A stretch of DNA of 64,000 nucleotides, taken from contig JALIGW010000016.1 of NCBI GenBank assembly GCA_023053685.1, positions 8,817,001-8,881,000 of the forward strand, given 5' to 3'. Positions within the stretch are counted from its first letter, which is position 1; each line of letters begins with the position of its first letter. Below the pieces are notes generated by a model. The model made no database searches. It was not told where the DNA came from and saw only the letters and a list, made by a program, of their open reading frames with translations. Source of the DNA: Diadophis punctatus similis (lineage: Eukaryota > Chordata > Lepidosauria > Squamata > Dipsadidae). Below, piece after piece: positions 11,131 to 22,552 of the stretch. The translations under genes were made by a program, and so were the position numbers.

Positions 11131-11995
11131 AACATATTCCTATGAGGGAAGCCTTTTTATTTTTATTATATTAAAGGACTACTATTATTTGGGGAGACAC
11201 ACCAACTTGTTATATTAAAAAAGCTTTATAAGAAAGAGAAACAAGCTCTACACTAAACAGGATCAAAGAGAAAAATGGCAAAAAAGAAATGTAAAATCAA
11301 TAAATATAAGATATAAGCAACAAAAAAACCCCACATCTGAATCTTGTCTGAGTCTATAGCAGATTTGGCAACACAACACTTTGCTGTTGTAAGGAGGAAA
11401 AGCAGGACACACCTGGACAATTAGGTTGACCTTCTATTTGTTGTGTGCTCTCGGATTTGCTTTACTTATGAGAAACCCCACTGGGGACAGAACTGCAATA
11501 TAGCCCTTGTTCTTCTGATCCTAGAGACATCTAGTTTTTCTGCCTGCCTTCAGAGCTTTAACTTTTTCTTTTGGACAGACTTCCTACCATTTCTGGATAT
11601 GATTTTATATTCTCCTTCGGTTATGTTCAGCTCTTTCCATATCCTATACATATCTTTATTAATACATGTTATTATTGTATGTTTTTAATTAACATTTGTT
11701 TTACTTGAGTTAAATGTTTTATTGTTATATGGGGTATGGAAAGCTCACAGATTCAGGAACAGATTATGAAGTTTTTCAGAACTTTTTTTCTTGAATTTAA
11801 TGGGGTTTTGCACATCCCTTTTGTTGTAACACTTTTCTTCTATTTAACATCAAGCTCTGAAGTTTAAATCCAAATATTCCCTAGTTTGTCCTTATTATGG
11901 TATGATAAATGGATTTTTCTGCTACTTCTGTATACAAATGGGATCAAAAGTTTTGTTATGGAGTGCTTTACTTAGCTATCCTTCCCTTTTTGTCA
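11131..11995. other. ALKBH8 intron, nothing recognised
   Basis: A/T-rich sequence with no recognised gene or repeat. The 81-residue frame at 11443 has no family features. Confidence 0.4.
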
Positions 11996-12354
11996 TTACT
12001 AAGTCTGCACTACTATTAATCTTCTCATCGTTCCCATCACCCATCTCCTCCCACTAATGACTGTATGACTGTAACTTTGTTGCTTGTATCCTTACGATTT
12101 AGATTGACTGGTTCCTAATAAGATTTGATTGCTTATTTGTACCCGGACTATCATTAAGTGTTGTACCTTATGTTTCTTGATGAACGTATCTTTTTTTAAT
12201 GTACACTGAGAGCATATGCACCAAGACAAATTCCTTGTGTGTCCAATCACACTTGGCCAATAAAAAATTCTATTCTATTCTATTCTATTCTATTCTATTC
12301 TATTCTATTCTATTCTATTCTATTCTATTCTATTCTATTCTATTCTATTCTATT
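11996..12354 (+). mobile_element. Snake CR1/L3 LINE 3' end with (ATTCT)n tail
   Basis: The LINE 3' UTR ends CACTTGGCCAATAAAAAATT and runs directly into about 88 bases of (ATTCT)n (12267-12354). In snakes this LINE group is known to seed AATAG-type microsatellites at its 3' end, which supports a snake origin. Confidence 0.88.
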
Positions 12355-12580
12355 TTGCCATTATCCTTGTTTGGGCTACTGTCCTTTGACACTTACCAGC
12401 TGAATTAATTGGGAGGAAGAATTGGTGGTAGAAAAGATTCTGTCTTTGCTGAAATTGTTCTGAATAGTCATATTCTTCTTCAACGTTTTACACTCTAGCT
12501 TAAAACATGTGTGCCAAAATGTGATATTTATGAAATATAAAAAAAGGGAGTGAAATCCTGACCTCTGTTTTATTTTAAAG

Positions 12581-12732
12581 CATTACACCAAGGAAATTTG
12601 ACGTTGTTCAAGCATCAGAAGGAGAGAACGTTGGAAGCATCACTGATGACATCAGAAAGTTAACCTTAAACAAAAGGGGAAAGAGAATATCTTTCACTTT
12701 CCGGAAAATAAAGAAAAGCCCTTGTTCCTGCT
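12581..12732 (+). CDS. ALKBH8: ALKBH8 exon with 2-oxoglutarate-binding RxxxxxR motif
   Basis: The exon completes the glycine codon split by the previous intron, then reads [18 protein letters not shown] and ends in KKSPCSC plus one base. RISFTFR matches the AlkB-family RxxxxxR motif, whose arginines bind 2-oxoglutarate and shape the active site. The cysteines of CSC begin the zinc-binding knuckle that links the oxygenase and methyltransferase domains. The acceptor is TTTTAAAG before 12581 and the donor is GTAAGT at 12733. The upstream intron is 4,849 bases and contains a hAT element carrying an EAF1-like exon. Exon phases on both sides agree with the neighbours, so the frame stays open across the joins. 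Confidence 0.94.
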
Positions 12733-12831
12733 GTAAGTACTGTGCTGCATGCAATTTGAGCCTCTTTCATTGGAAATCTTTTTCAAAACAGTGTGATTTT
12801 CAGATTTTATCATTTTGAAAACAGCAATTAT

Positions 12832-13213
12832 CAGGGGTGAAATCCAGCAGGTTCTGACAGGTTCTGGAGAACCGGTAGTGGAAATTTTGAGTAGTTCGGA
12901 GAACCGGCAGCGGAAATTTTGAGTAGTTCGGAGAACTGACAGCGGAAATTTTGAGTAGTTCGGAGAACTGGTAGCGGAAATTTTGAGTAGTTCGGAGAAC
13001 CGGTAGCAGAAATTTTGAATACTTTGGAGAACCAGCAAATGCCACCTCTGGCTGGCCCCAGAGTGGGGTGGGAATGGAGATTTTGCAGTATCCTTCCCCT
13101 GCCATGCCCACCAAGCCACGCCCACCAAGCCACACCACGCCCACCAAGCCACACCACGCCCACCAAGCCACACCCATAGAACTGGTAGTAAAAAAAATTG
13201 GATTTCACCACTG
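12832..13213. mobile_element. Family D hAT element with 32-bp tandem repeats
   Basis: The ends are CAGGGGTGAAATCC and GGATTTCACCACTG, with perfect GCAATTAT repeats outside (12824-12831, 13214-13221). Positions 12862-13040 hold five copies plus a partial of a 32-base unit (GGAGAAC...GGAAATTTTGAGTA). A second array of CCACCAAGCCAC units lies at 13105-13170. Because 32 is not a multiple of three, all three minus-strand frames stay open; none is a gene. Confidence 0.88.
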
Positions 13214-13383
13214 GCAATTATGTGTCCCTATTGCAGAGTTGTATTTAAAAAAAATTCCATCCATCTAATCATAGAATTGATATTGAATTAAGACATGTCT
13301 GATTATTTGTGAGTTACATTGTAGCTTATCTTTACTAGAATATGCTACCTCTATAGTTATCCACCTCAGAGGTGACTTTATAC

Positions 13384-13518
13384 CAGGGGTGTCAAACTCA
13401 TGGCCTGAAGTCCAGATGCATCACGTGCTGGCCACGCCCACCTCCATTTTAGTGAAGGGAGGAAAAGTCGTGATACGTCACGTGACGACAACATGACAAC
13501 ACGAGTTTGACACCCCTG
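13384..13518. mobile_element. Short family B hAT MITE
   Basis: It runs from CAGGGGTGTCAAACTC to GAGTTTGACACCCCTG over 135 bases, with flanks CTTTATAC and CTTTAGAC (7 of 8). Confidence 0.83.
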
Positions 13519-13864
13519 CTTTAGACAGTCTGCAGAGGGTTGAAATAAAACAACGTGATTATTAAAATAATTACCCAAAATAGTAACCGAAGAGTTCAGT
13601 AATAATATAATAGAGATCCAGGGCCTAAAAGTCATCATTCCTTTTTCAATCAGTGATGATAAGAACAACACAGATCTACCTACAAATTTAAAATTCCATC
13701 AGCTGATACGCCTGACAGAACATTCAGAACTTTAATACCTTACAAAAGGCCAAGAGTTCTAAAATTCTGGAGAACTAGAAAGCTACTTTTCTATTTTATT
13801 AGTTCTTAGCTCGGGGGTTCCTACGCTCTTTGTCCTGATGGTCTCATTTGGAGTTATGAGAATT

Positions 13865-14085
13865 TTTACTTATTATTAAATTTATATCTTGTTTTTTTTT
13901 ATTTTTACAACTCAAAATGGTGTTCATAAGGCTGTGTATCTTCCTCATAACGGCAGCTTTATGAGATGGGTTGGTCTGAGAGAGAGTGCCTGGCCCAAAG
14001 TCACACAGCCAGCATCCATGCCTAAGAGTGAACTAGAACGCATACTTTTGGTTTCAGCATCTTAATCTCTCTAATATATTGTGCA
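13865..14085 (-). mobile_element. Diverged tRNA-derived SINE, minus strand
   Basis: The segment GTGCCTGGCCCAAAGTCAC and the A/T-rich start match, inverted, the SINE at 45805-46045. It is old and imprecisely bounded. Confidence 0.55.
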
Positions 14086-14088
14086 TGT

Positions 14089-14779
14089 GTAGGAAGTCCT
14101 CAATTTGTGACTGTTTGCTTAACAAAGTTACAACCTATTTGATAAAGGAGAACTTATGACCCAGTTCTGAAGTTCCAATGGTAGCTCCCCACCCCCAATG
14201 GTCAAGTGACTGCACATTGCTCAGCAATGTGGCCTCATTTCAGGGGAGAAATCCAGCAGGTTCTGACAGGTTCTGGAGAACCAGTAGTGGAAATTTTGAG
14301 TAGTTCGGAGAACCAGTAGTGGAAATTTTGAGTAGTTCGGAGAACCGGTAGTGGAAATTTTGAGTAGTTCGGAGAACCGGTAGTGGAAATTTTGAGTAGT
14401 TCGGAGAACCAGTAGTGGAAATTTTGAGTAGTTCAGAGAACCGGCAAATACCACCTCTGGCTGGTCCTAGAGTGGGGTGGGAATGGAGATTTTGCAGTAT
14501 TCTTCCCCTGCCAAGCTCACAAAGCCACACCCACCAAGCCACACCATGCCCACCAAGCCACGCCCATAGAACTGGTAGTAAAAAAATTTGCACCACTGCC
14601 TAATTTCTGGCTGTTTGCAGCATCCCACATTTTACGATGAAACGTTTTCATACGTTTTTTTGCTGAAAACCAGCACCTACCTCCAGTTTTTGGCAAAGCC
14701 ATGCCATAGCAAACAATGGGTTATGACTTACGATCAAAATGAACAGGCACCATTATGGCCATAACTCGAGGACTGCCTG
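14089..14779. mobile_element. Tigger-like element split by a family D hAT
   Basis: It starts GGAAGTCCTCAATTTGTGAC and ends CTCGAGGACTGCCTG before TA. The interior is interrupted at 14241-14598 by a hAT element, so the Tigger-like insertion is the older event. Confidence 0.72.
14241..14598. mobile_element. Family D hAT element with 32-bp tandem repeats, second copy
   Basis: The ends are CAGGGGAGAAATCC and a decayed TTTGCACCACTG, flanked by CCTCATTT and CCTAATTT (7 of 8). It has five full 32-base units plus a partial, the same count as the copy at 12832. Confidence 0.83.
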
Positions 14780-14803
14780 TATAAAGGAGAATATATTGTA
14801 AAT

Positions 14804-14937
14804 CAATGTTTCTCAACCTTGGCAAGGTGAAGATATCTGGATTTCAACTCCCAGAATTCCCCAGCCAGTCAGGCAGGCTGGGGAATTCTGGGAGTTGAAG
14901 TCCAGAGTCTTCATTTTGCCAAGATTGAAAAACACTG
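14804..14937. mobile_element. Family F palindromic hAT MITE with perfect TSD
   Basis: Near-perfect inverted arms are bounded by perfect TTGTAAAT repeats (14796-14803 and 14938-14945). The ends are CAATGTTTCTCAACCTTGGC and AACACTG. Confidence 0.85.
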
Positions 14938-14964
14938 TTGTAAATGTTCTCAGAGAAAAGCTGT

Positions 14965-15060
14965 CAGGGAGGGATCTCCAAACTTTCTTTAAGTTTGGGG
15001 ATCTGGGACTTCAACTCCCAGAATTCCCTAGCCAGCCTGGGCAGCTGCCTTGTGGGAAAT
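14965..15060 (+). mobile_element. Family F half-palindrome fragment
   Basis: One arm only (CTGGGACTTCAACTCCCAG and AATTCCCTAGCCAGCCTGG). The boundaries are approximate. Confidence 0.55.
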
Positions 15061-15499
15061 TGCCAAGCATCACTCTCAGAAGGTTTCCACTACCCCTTTT
15101 TCTGCCCAGATGGCACATTTCCAACAAAGCTGAAAGGTCAACTATGCATCCTTTCTATCTTCCAAGAAATGTAGATGAGGCTATAACTGATGCTTTGCTT
15201 TCCAGCATATTAACTCCATATAATAGAAGTTAAATGGATGCTATATGAATGTAAAAAAACCCAATTTGTTTAGCATGGTCACTTGTAACAAGTGTCTCAG
15301 GATAATAGCTTTGTTTTCCTCTTTCAAATCATGTACATGAGATTCACAGCCAGATTTCTTATGTTTATTTTTGTGATGGTACATTAGGCTACTGATGAAA
15401 AATTTTGTATGGAAATAAATGGTTTATGTTGAAGAACACTGTATAGAGTCTGGGCCATTAAGACTGGTGTCACTGTGGTGTCATTATACATAATTATTA
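15061..15499. other. ALKBH8 intron, nothing recognised
   Basis: No feature recognised. Confidence 0.4.
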
Positions 15500-15507
15500 G
15501 CCTAGAC

Positions 15508-15889
15508 CCGTGATGGCGAACCTATGGCACGGGTGCCACAAGTGGCACGCGGAGCCATATTGGTGGGCACGCGAGCTCAGGTCCAGCGTGCATGTGTGCA
15601 CCAGCCGGCTGATTTTCGAGCCTTCTGGGCCCACTGGGAGTCGAGAAATAGGCTGTTTCCAGCCTCCAGAGGGGATGGGGAAGGCCGTTTTCGCCCTCCC
15701 CAGGCTCCTAGAAAGGCTCTGGAGCCTGGGGAGAGTGAAAAATGGGCATGCCATTGCATGCTGGGAGCAGGGGGGTCATGCGTGCATGTGCGGGGGTGCA
15801 TGGAATTATGAGTGTGGGCACGCACACACGTGATCCCCCACATTCCCCCCACTTTTGGCACGCGAACCAAAAAAGGTTCGCCATCACTG
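15508..15889 (+). mobile_element. Family A hAT MITE with perfect TSD
   Basis: It runs from CCGTGATGGCGAACCTATGG to GGTTCGCCATCACTG with perfect GCCTAGAC repeats (15500-15507 and 15890-15897). The interior is almost identical to the copies at 21667 and 27879, indicating one recent subfamily. Confidence 0.9.
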
Positions 15890-15897
15890 GCCTAGAC

Positions 15898-16336
15898 AAT
15901 AAAGGTCAGCTTTTTCTCCACATAATTCTGTCTCTGTTGTTTGGCTTTGTATAAGCTGACTAGGAATTCTGGGTATTCAAAATCCTAACATGGCTGATTC
16001 TGTACCAGGTTACAAAAGGCAATGAAAAACATGGTTTGCCTTCATGGCTTTCTCTCTTCCTTTTGTTTTGATCAGTCTGAAAGCTCTAAAAGCCTTGGAT
16101 GAAATTCAAGAAAAAAATAATCCCCTTATCTCATTGACCATTTTTTCTAATTAATTTAAAAATAAGAGTGTATGGGTAACTAAAAACTATGATTAATATT
16201 GACATTTATAAATGCTAGGAATCAGAGAAAATGAACAGGAAGGCAGAGGGGATTCTTTGGGCTGTCAGAGAAGGGGCTTCTCTTCTAATGAAACCCTTTG
16301 ATGTCTCCAGATAGGCCATTCCAGAAGGTTTTAAGA
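15898..16336. other. ALKBH8 intron, nothing recognised
   Basis: No feature recognised. Confidence 0.4.
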
Positions 16337-16344
16337 CGCTAGAA

Positions 16345-16907
16345 CAGTGGTTCCCAAACTTTTTCAGTCCCCCGCCCCCTTGGTGCTACAAACTTATCCT
16401 CACCGCCCCCCAACCCGCCCCCTCAGGTAGGCGTGGCTTAGTGGTCAGGTGACTGGGTGGGCATGGCTAACTTGTAAAGTGTGGTGAAATCACTTAACAA
16501 CGCTGTTGCTTAGCAACCAAAATGTTAGGCTCAATTGTGGTCATAAGTCTTTCTTTCGTTCTTTCTTTCTTCTCTACCTTCCCTCTTCTTTCTTTCTTTT
16601 TCTTTCTGTCTTTCTTCCTACCATCTTTCTTTTTCTTTCTTTCTTTTCTTTCTTTCTTTCTGTCTGTCTTCCTTCCTACCTACCATCTTTTCTTTCTTTC
16701 TGTCTGTCTTCCTTCCTTCCTTCCTACCATCTTTTTCTTTCTTTCTTTCTGTCTTCCTTCCTTCCTACCATCTTTCTGTAGGTTAGAAACCTACCGCCCC
16801 CCTGGCCCCTCTCACCGCCCCCCTGTCGCCAACCTTGCCTCTCACCGCCCCCCTAAGGGTTCCCACCGCCCCCCAGGGGGCAGTACCGCCCACTTTGGGA
16901 ACCACTG
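16345..16907. mobile_element. Family E hAT element containing a pyrimidine microsatellite
   Basis: The ends are CAGTGGTTCCCAAACTTTTT and ACTTTGGGAACCACTG, flanked by perfect CGCTAGAA repeats (16337-16344 and 16908-16915). Inside are a TTAACAACGCTGTTGCTTAG stretch shared with the Tigger-like elements and a 235-base (CTTT)n/(CTTC)n tract (16546-16780). CACCGCCCCCC units are repeated near the right end. Confidence 0.85.
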
Positions 16908-16915
16908 CGCTAGAA

Positions 16916-17199
16916 GATGACAGGGATCTGGAAATAGAAAAAAGGAGAGAGCGCCAACATATAAGTGTCCAGTAGATGGCAGCACCAAACTAACTTTGGC
17001 CATTCTCAAACAGGCTAAAAAGTTGGATCTGTGTAGTTTTTGGGCAGGGAAACAATAGAAGATACTAGAGTTGTAACCTAGGCTGGGAAGTTGAAAAATA
17101 TCTTTGAGGAAGGTAATGACAAGCTTCATCCATATTGTTGGCTGGATAAATGTGTGAATGTCACCAGCCGCCAGCCTGACTTTTTATTTGCTACTATAT
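16916..17199. other. ALKBH8 intron, nothing recognised
   Basis: No feature recognised. Confidence 0.4.
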
Positions 17200-17207
17200 T
17201 AATAGAG

Positions 17208-17342
17208 CAGTGTTTCTCAACCTTGGCAGTTTGAAGATGTGTGGACTTCAACTCCCAGAATTCCCCAGCCAGTGTTGCTGGCTAGGGAATTCTGGGAGTT
17301 GAAGTCCACACATCTTCAAACTGCCAAGGTTGAGAAACACTG
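17208..17342. mobile_element. Family F palindromic hAT MITE with perfect TSD
   Basis: Arms of about 60 bases are almost exact inverted copies, flanked by perfect TAATAGAG repeats (17200-17207 and 17343-17350). The high arm identity indicates a young insertion. Confidence 0.88.
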
Positions 17343-17913
17343 TAATAGAGAAACGCTTGGGGTACGTTGGATCCTGGCCATACCATTTCTGGAATATGCA
17401 TATCATTCCTGGAATATGATTTTCATAGCAGCTAATTCACAGTAAATCACTTATTTACTCTTACAGCAGGGTTAAGCATATTTCCAATTTTGGAACTTCC
17501 CCTAAAAGGTGTGGTCAGTTTCATTACCAATTACCCAGAATAACAATCTGGTGAGGTTATTCCCAAATTTCCTCTTCGTCTCCTAGACTTGTATTCCCTG
17601 CAATATTTTCAGTTTCTAAGGTAAGAATGCCGAAGACATCTAGTTGAGGTATAGAAGCAAATAAACAGATTTTAGCCCATTGGCTAAAATTATATATATT
17701 GTGTTTAACTTATAAAAGAGTATTAGATGGGACAGGAAGTTTATTAGCTGCCAAGGGAGATATCTACATATCTCTGGTTGCTTACTCCAATCCTGTTTCA
17801 TAATGTCCTAATTAGGGATGACTACCTTTTGAACATGGGAATTTTTCTAATTTAAGAGGAGGAGGTCTGTTCATAAGCAACAGACTGGAGGGCTGGCATT
17901 CTTGTTATTGAAC

Positions 17914-18268
17914 TATGGGTGAGCTTCCCTTAACAACTATTCAAATTTATTGTGGTGCTGAGAAATTGGTAGTTACAACTGGTACTTGTACATATATTGG
18001 TTGCAGTGTCCTGCAGTCATGTGATCACCATTTATGACGTCCTTTCTGGCTTCCTACGAGCAAAGCCAATGGGGAAGACAGCAGGAGGTTGCAAATGGCA
18101 ACCACATGACGTCCTCACTTACTAACGGTACAGGATTCACTTAATGTCAACAATGCCTTAATTTCTTTGCAAAGCAGCACGATCTTGTGATGTCACGCTT
18201 TACAAATGCATCACTTAGCAACAGAAAGTCCGGTCCTAATAGCTGTTGTTAATCCAGGGCTATCTGTA
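17914..18268. mobile_element. Tigger-like mariner element, diverged
   Basis: The motifs CATGTGATCACCATTTATGA, CACTTAGCAACAGAAA and a right end GGGCTATCTG before TA match the consensus of other copies here. The left terminus is eroded. It lies 150 bases upstream of the exon at 18412. Confidence 0.65.
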
Positions 18269-18411
18269 ATTAAATTTTGCAATAAAAATTAACATTGAAA
18301 TTTGCAGTTCGATTCTCTCCGTTTAAAAAAAAAGATTGTTCTGGGTCTAAAACTTAGCAATTAAAAATAAACCTATCTTCTAACTTTCTTCTCCCAATCT
18401 CCTTCCCCCAG

Positions 18412-18668
18412 CATTTCCTTCCGTATGCGACAGTCGGCACAAAGAGAGGGCGCCCTTGTTTCACACTAACGACAAAGACGCCTCTGTGCTAGAGCAGAAG
18501 TATGTCCACGAAGTGTATGAAGACATTGCGAGACATTTCAGCAACACCAGGCATAGTCCGTGGCCACAAGTGGTTGAGTTCCTTAAAGGTTTGCCACGTG
18601 GGGCTATTGTGGCTGATGTTGGTTGTGGCAATGGAAAGTACTTAGGCCTCTGCAAAGACTTGTATATG
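18412..18668 (+). CDS. ALKBH8: ALKBH8 exon, start of methyltransferase domain
   Basis: The exon encodes about 86 residues. It continues the zinc knuckle (SFPSVCDS), then the helical entry to the methyltransferase domain ([22 protein letters not shown]) and SAM-binding motif I ([13 protein letters not shown]). In the known enzyme this domain, working with TRMT112, converts cm5U34 to mcm5U34 in tRNAs, including those for Arg, Glu and Sec. The acceptor follows a polypyrimidine tract at CCTTCCCCCAG and the donor is GTAAGA at 18669. The exon starts after the first base of a codon and ends on a complete ATG codon. The following intron, 18,230 bases, is the largest in the window. Confidence 0.95.
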
Positions 18669-19137
18669 GTAAGATGATATATATGGTTTGCATTTCTGTA
18701 AGCTTTGTTTATGTGAATGAAGACAAATAATACGTGTCTTAGGATAATGTTGCAGGACCCAATCTTGATCGGTCACCGGGACCAGAGGTTTAATTTTCCG
18801 AGGTAGCGGAAGTCCCCCCTACCAGAATGTGTTTGTTTATGTGCTACATTTATATGCCATTTTAAATTTAGAACAGGTAATCACTTTTAGTTGTTGGCGT
18901 CCTTAAGGGGAATCCCACCAAATTATAGCAGTTTACTTTTTTGCTTTAGAGGCAAGAGGCAAATGAAAATTTATAGTGAAATCCATAAACAAAGCACATC
19001 TAAACTAAATAAATCTTCAGAGAGCCTTTGCAAGTTGTTCCAGTGCTTAAACCAACCCAGCTGCAAAATAATTTTGGCTAAGTTAGATATATGAAAAATC
19101 CCCCAAATCTTTTATTAGGGGAGGCTGTAAAAGGGGA
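18669..19137. other. Start of the 18.2 kb ALKBH8 intron, nothing recognised
   Basis: No feature is recognised after the splice donor at 18669. Confidence 0.4.
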
Positions 19138-19829
19138 CAGGTAGTTGATTAGTGACGGAATAGGAAATTATTCCTATCAAGAGGTGATATAGGATCTTGC
19201 TTCCTTGAAGTCATTCTTACTTAGAAAATAAAACCGAGATTTAATTCTAATTAACGAAATATTTATTTCAGTATAAAAGTAACAAAATATAAACCTTAAT
19301 AAGCTACATTTTCTCAGCTAAGAATTCATGACTGCCTCGGGCGAGGCTCACAGGAGAAGAAGAAAGGATGAGACTCCTGGAATGCACACATGCGCAATAA
19401 TACATATCACATGTCTGCTTGATTAGAAAATACAGTAAACGTAGAAATATGGCAGAGGTGCTCAACTGGCAATATTTACATCGTGACAATTAGTGACCTT
19501 TCAAAGTTACAACAGCAAAACAAAGCGACTTACGATATTTTTGACACTTATCACTGTTGCAGCATCCCTGTGGCAACATCATCAAAATTTGGATGCTTGG
19601 CAACTGGCATGTATTTATCATGGTTGCAATGACAAGGATCACAAGGTCATGTGACCAGCTTTTACAACCTTCTGACAAGCAAGTGGGGAGCCAGATTCAT
19701 TTTACAACTGCAGTGATTCACTTAACAATTGTTAAGGTCATAAAATGGGGCAGAACTCACTTAACAACTGCCTTGCTTAGCAACAGAAATTTTGAGCTTA
19801 ATTGTGGTTGTAAGTTGAGTCCTAACTAC
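19138..19829. mobile_element. Tigger-like element interrupted by a solo LTR
   Basis: It starts CAGGTAGTTGATTAG, is broken at 19153-19488 by an LTR, then continues TGACCTTTCAAAGTTACAAC to GTTGTAAGTTGAGTCCTAAC. Removing the LTR and one ATTAG restores a contiguous element. Confidence 0.8.
19153..19488 (-). mobile_element. Solo LTR, minus orientation
   Basis: This 336-base segment begins TGACGGAATAGG and ends ATCGTGACA on the plus strand, with 5-bp ATTAG repeats outside (19148-19152, 19489-19493). It matches the solo LTR at 55303-55640 in inverted orientation. A 5-bp TSD and TG...CA ends are typical of LTR retroelements. No internal coding region remains. Confidence 0.87.
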
Positions 19830-20211
19830 TGAGTTGGCTTTGAAGAAAGTATCAGCAGCTATTAAATAGACATAACTTAGCCCCAAAAGATAAAGGCGGA
19901 GTGAAAAAGAAGCTGAATATTGATCAGCCTTGATTCTTTTTGGTACAAGATCAGGAAAATATAATCTTTGCCAGGCCTTTTAAGATTATATTATTGTATC
20001 CTTTAACAATAAAATGGAATTACATAGTTGTTATAGTTTCCGTCTCCTGAACTGGCCGACTTGACTGATACATACCTGAACTATGCTTTTAAATCTAACC
20101 ATACATAGTCCTGGATAAGATTTTAGGCCTATTCTTAATATTAGATAGCATAGTTTCTAGCAAGGAATTTTCTGATTATATTTACCAATCCCATTTGTTT
20201 TCTTTCTATGG

Positions 20212-20622
20212 CAGGGGTGTAAAACTCAAGGCCCGTGGGCTGGATCCGGCCCGCGGGGTGCTTAGATTTGGCCTGCAAGGCTGTCCAGGAAACGGAGAAG
20301 GACCGGTCTGCGGTGCCTCTGCCAGCAAAAATTGAGCTCCGTTTTCACTGGCAGAGGGTTGCAGGAGGCCGTCGCAGCCGAAAACGGAGCTCGCAAGGGC
20401 CACACACGGCCCTCCCAAGCTCCGTTTTCACTGGCAGAGGGTTGCAGGAGGCTGTCACAGCCGAAAACGGAGCTCGGGAGCCCGTTTTTGCTGGCAGACG
20501 ACTTGGGCCGCTTCAGGCGCCCCCAACAAAAGTGATGTTGAGCTGGCCACACCCACTCCAGCCCCCTGAGGTCAAACACAACCCTGATGCGGCCCTCAAT
20601 GAAATCGAGTTTGGCACACCTG
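20212..20622. mobile_element. Family B hAT element with perfect TSD
   Basis: It starts CAGGGGTGTAAAACTCAAGG and ends TCGAGTTTGGCACACCTG with perfect TTCTATGG repeats (20204-20211, 20623-20630). Internally it repeats a roughly 90-base unit containing GCTCCGTTTTCACTGGCAGA and GTTGCAGGAGGC. Confidence 0.87.
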
Positions 20623-20630
20623 TTCTATGG

Positions 20631-21624
20631 TTTTCACATTTTCCCGTTGAGTGTGTCTGAAACTGCTAACTTCCATTTTCCTAGAATAAATCAGGCCACT
20701 ACAAAAATAATAGATAATAGAATAAATCAAACCACAGCCTGGTTTACTCTGTCCAGATTCATATTAGTTGTAATATCAAATAATGTCTGCTGGAAGCATC
20801 ATGTAATCATATCTTTTTAAAAAGTTAAGAATATATGAGACATACCGATAGTGAAGCAATAGGTTTTCAATCTACATCCAAAGATTAAAACCCCAGGAGA
20901 ATTTGTTTAGCTTCAGACTAATTGTTTTTTTACAATTGCTGTTCAAAGTGTTAGGCTTGATGGATTGTAATCTGTAAAGAAAATGTATTGTCCTCCCTGG
21001 CTTCTCTAAGTTTATTTTGCCTATCAGGTCATAGGTTAAAAGGTTTTAGTTGTTCGTTGCCACATTGCCCAAACCAAATATTGATTGTGGGGCCATATGT
21101 TAAAGTCATTATCATCTAGGTGTAAGAGGTTAGGTCCATGTGGTGGGTATAATCAGGAAATAACATCATTCTCAGAAGCATATACAATTAATTAATGTGA
21201 ATTAATTAAAACTGGATAGCATTTTAGGAGCTAGATGAAATTACTTCCAGTTAGGAGCTGCTGGAGCTGAATAATTGTTTCACTGAACTGCAGGTTGCAA
21301 CTCTCTTTAGTCGTTTTCCATAAGGCCTCTGCCAATTTCAGATGATTATTGGATCTTTTCAGATAGGAAGAGTTATAAAGGACTTCGTGTTGCAGCTGAA
21401 CATTTTCTGATCATCAGGTTCTACTGACTTTAAATAAATAAGAAACCCCTGATACCTTGAAATTTAATTAAAAATGCACAATAATTATGTTGCTTTTGAT
21501 GTTTCAGACTTAACATGGTTACCAAATTAGAATTGTTTGGGGTTTTTTTGTTTGTTAGAATTATATCTACCAGGATTTCTTGGATTGTCATCTACATTAG
21601 CAGGAGCATGGAATATTGTTTTTA
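20631..21624. other. ALKBH8 intron, nothing recognised
   Basis: About 1 kb of A/T-rich intron without a recognised repeat or gene. Confidence 0.4.
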
Positions 21625-22476
21625 ATAATATTTAAGGTGTTAGTGATTACCTTTAAAGTCCTATATCCGTGATGGCGAACCTATGGCACGGGTGCCACAA
21701 GTGGCACGCGGAGCCATATCGGTGGGCACGCGAGCTCAGGTCCGGCGTGCATGTGTGCACCATCCGGCTGATTTTCGGGCCTTCTGGGCCCACTAGGAGT
21801 CGGGAAACAGGCTGTTTCCAGCCTCCAGAGGGAGTAGGGAAGGCCGTTTTCGCCCTCCCCAGGTTCCTAGAAAGGCTCTGGAGCCTGGGGAGAGCGAAAA
21901 ATGGGCATGCCATTGCATGCTGGGAGCAGGGGGTCATGCGTGCATGTGCAGGGGTGCATGGAATTATGTGTGTGGGCACGCACACACGTGATCCCCCGCA
22001 TTCCCCCCCTTTTGGCACGCGAACCAAAAAAGGTTCGCCATCACTGCCCTATATGGTTCAGGGCCACAGTATCTTCGGGACCGCCTGCTACCGCATACCT
22101 CCCTGCGACCGGTTAGATCATACAGGGCTGGCCTGCTCCGGGTCCCATCAGCTAAACAATGTTGGCTGGCGGGCCCGCGGGTGAGGGCCTTCTCTGTGGC
22201 GGCTCCTACCCTCTGGAACCAACTTCCCCCCGAGATCCAGACTATCCCCACCTTATTGGCCTTCAGAAAAGCCGTTAAGACCTGGCTCTTTCGGCAAGAC
22301 TGGGCCATTGATTGTCGAGGCTGGCCCTTGTAATGAAAGGATTGAATGATTGAGTTGACTAAATGTCTTTTTATATATTGTTATACTGTATTTTAATCCT
22401 GTTTTTAAATTTTTTATATTGATGTTATTTGTATTTTTGTTAGCCGCTCAGAGTCCCTGCGGAGTTGAGCGGCATA

Positions 22477-22480
<4 letters not shown>
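21625..22480 (+). mobile_element. CR1-clade LINE 3' end, split by a hAT
   Basis: The flanking halves read through as one degenerate reverse-transcriptase C-terminal frame: ITFKVLY before the insert at 21667-22046 and MVQGHSIF after it, then LWNQLPPEIQTIPTLLAFRKAV and TWLFRQDW in other copies' frame. It ends GAGTTGAGCGGCATATAAAT followed by (AAAT)n. Confidence 0.78.
21667..22046 (+). mobile_element. Family A hAT MITE nested in a LINE
   Basis: It runs from CCGTGATGGCGAACC to GGTTCGCCATCACTG, flanked by TCCTATAT and CCCTATAT (7 of 8). The interior is nearly identical to the copies at 15508 and 27879. Confidence 0.88.

Positions 22481-22552
<72 letters not shown>

Noticed and set aside
12694..13217. 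Three overlapping minus-strand frames with repeats such as TTQNF and NYSKFP
   Set aside because: They come from the 32-base tandem repeat in a transposon. Its length is not divisible by three, so all frames stay open.
21669..22184. 171-codon frame over a family A element
   Set aside because: It is a transposon-derived frame that runs into a LINE remnant. The same frame appears in each family A copy.
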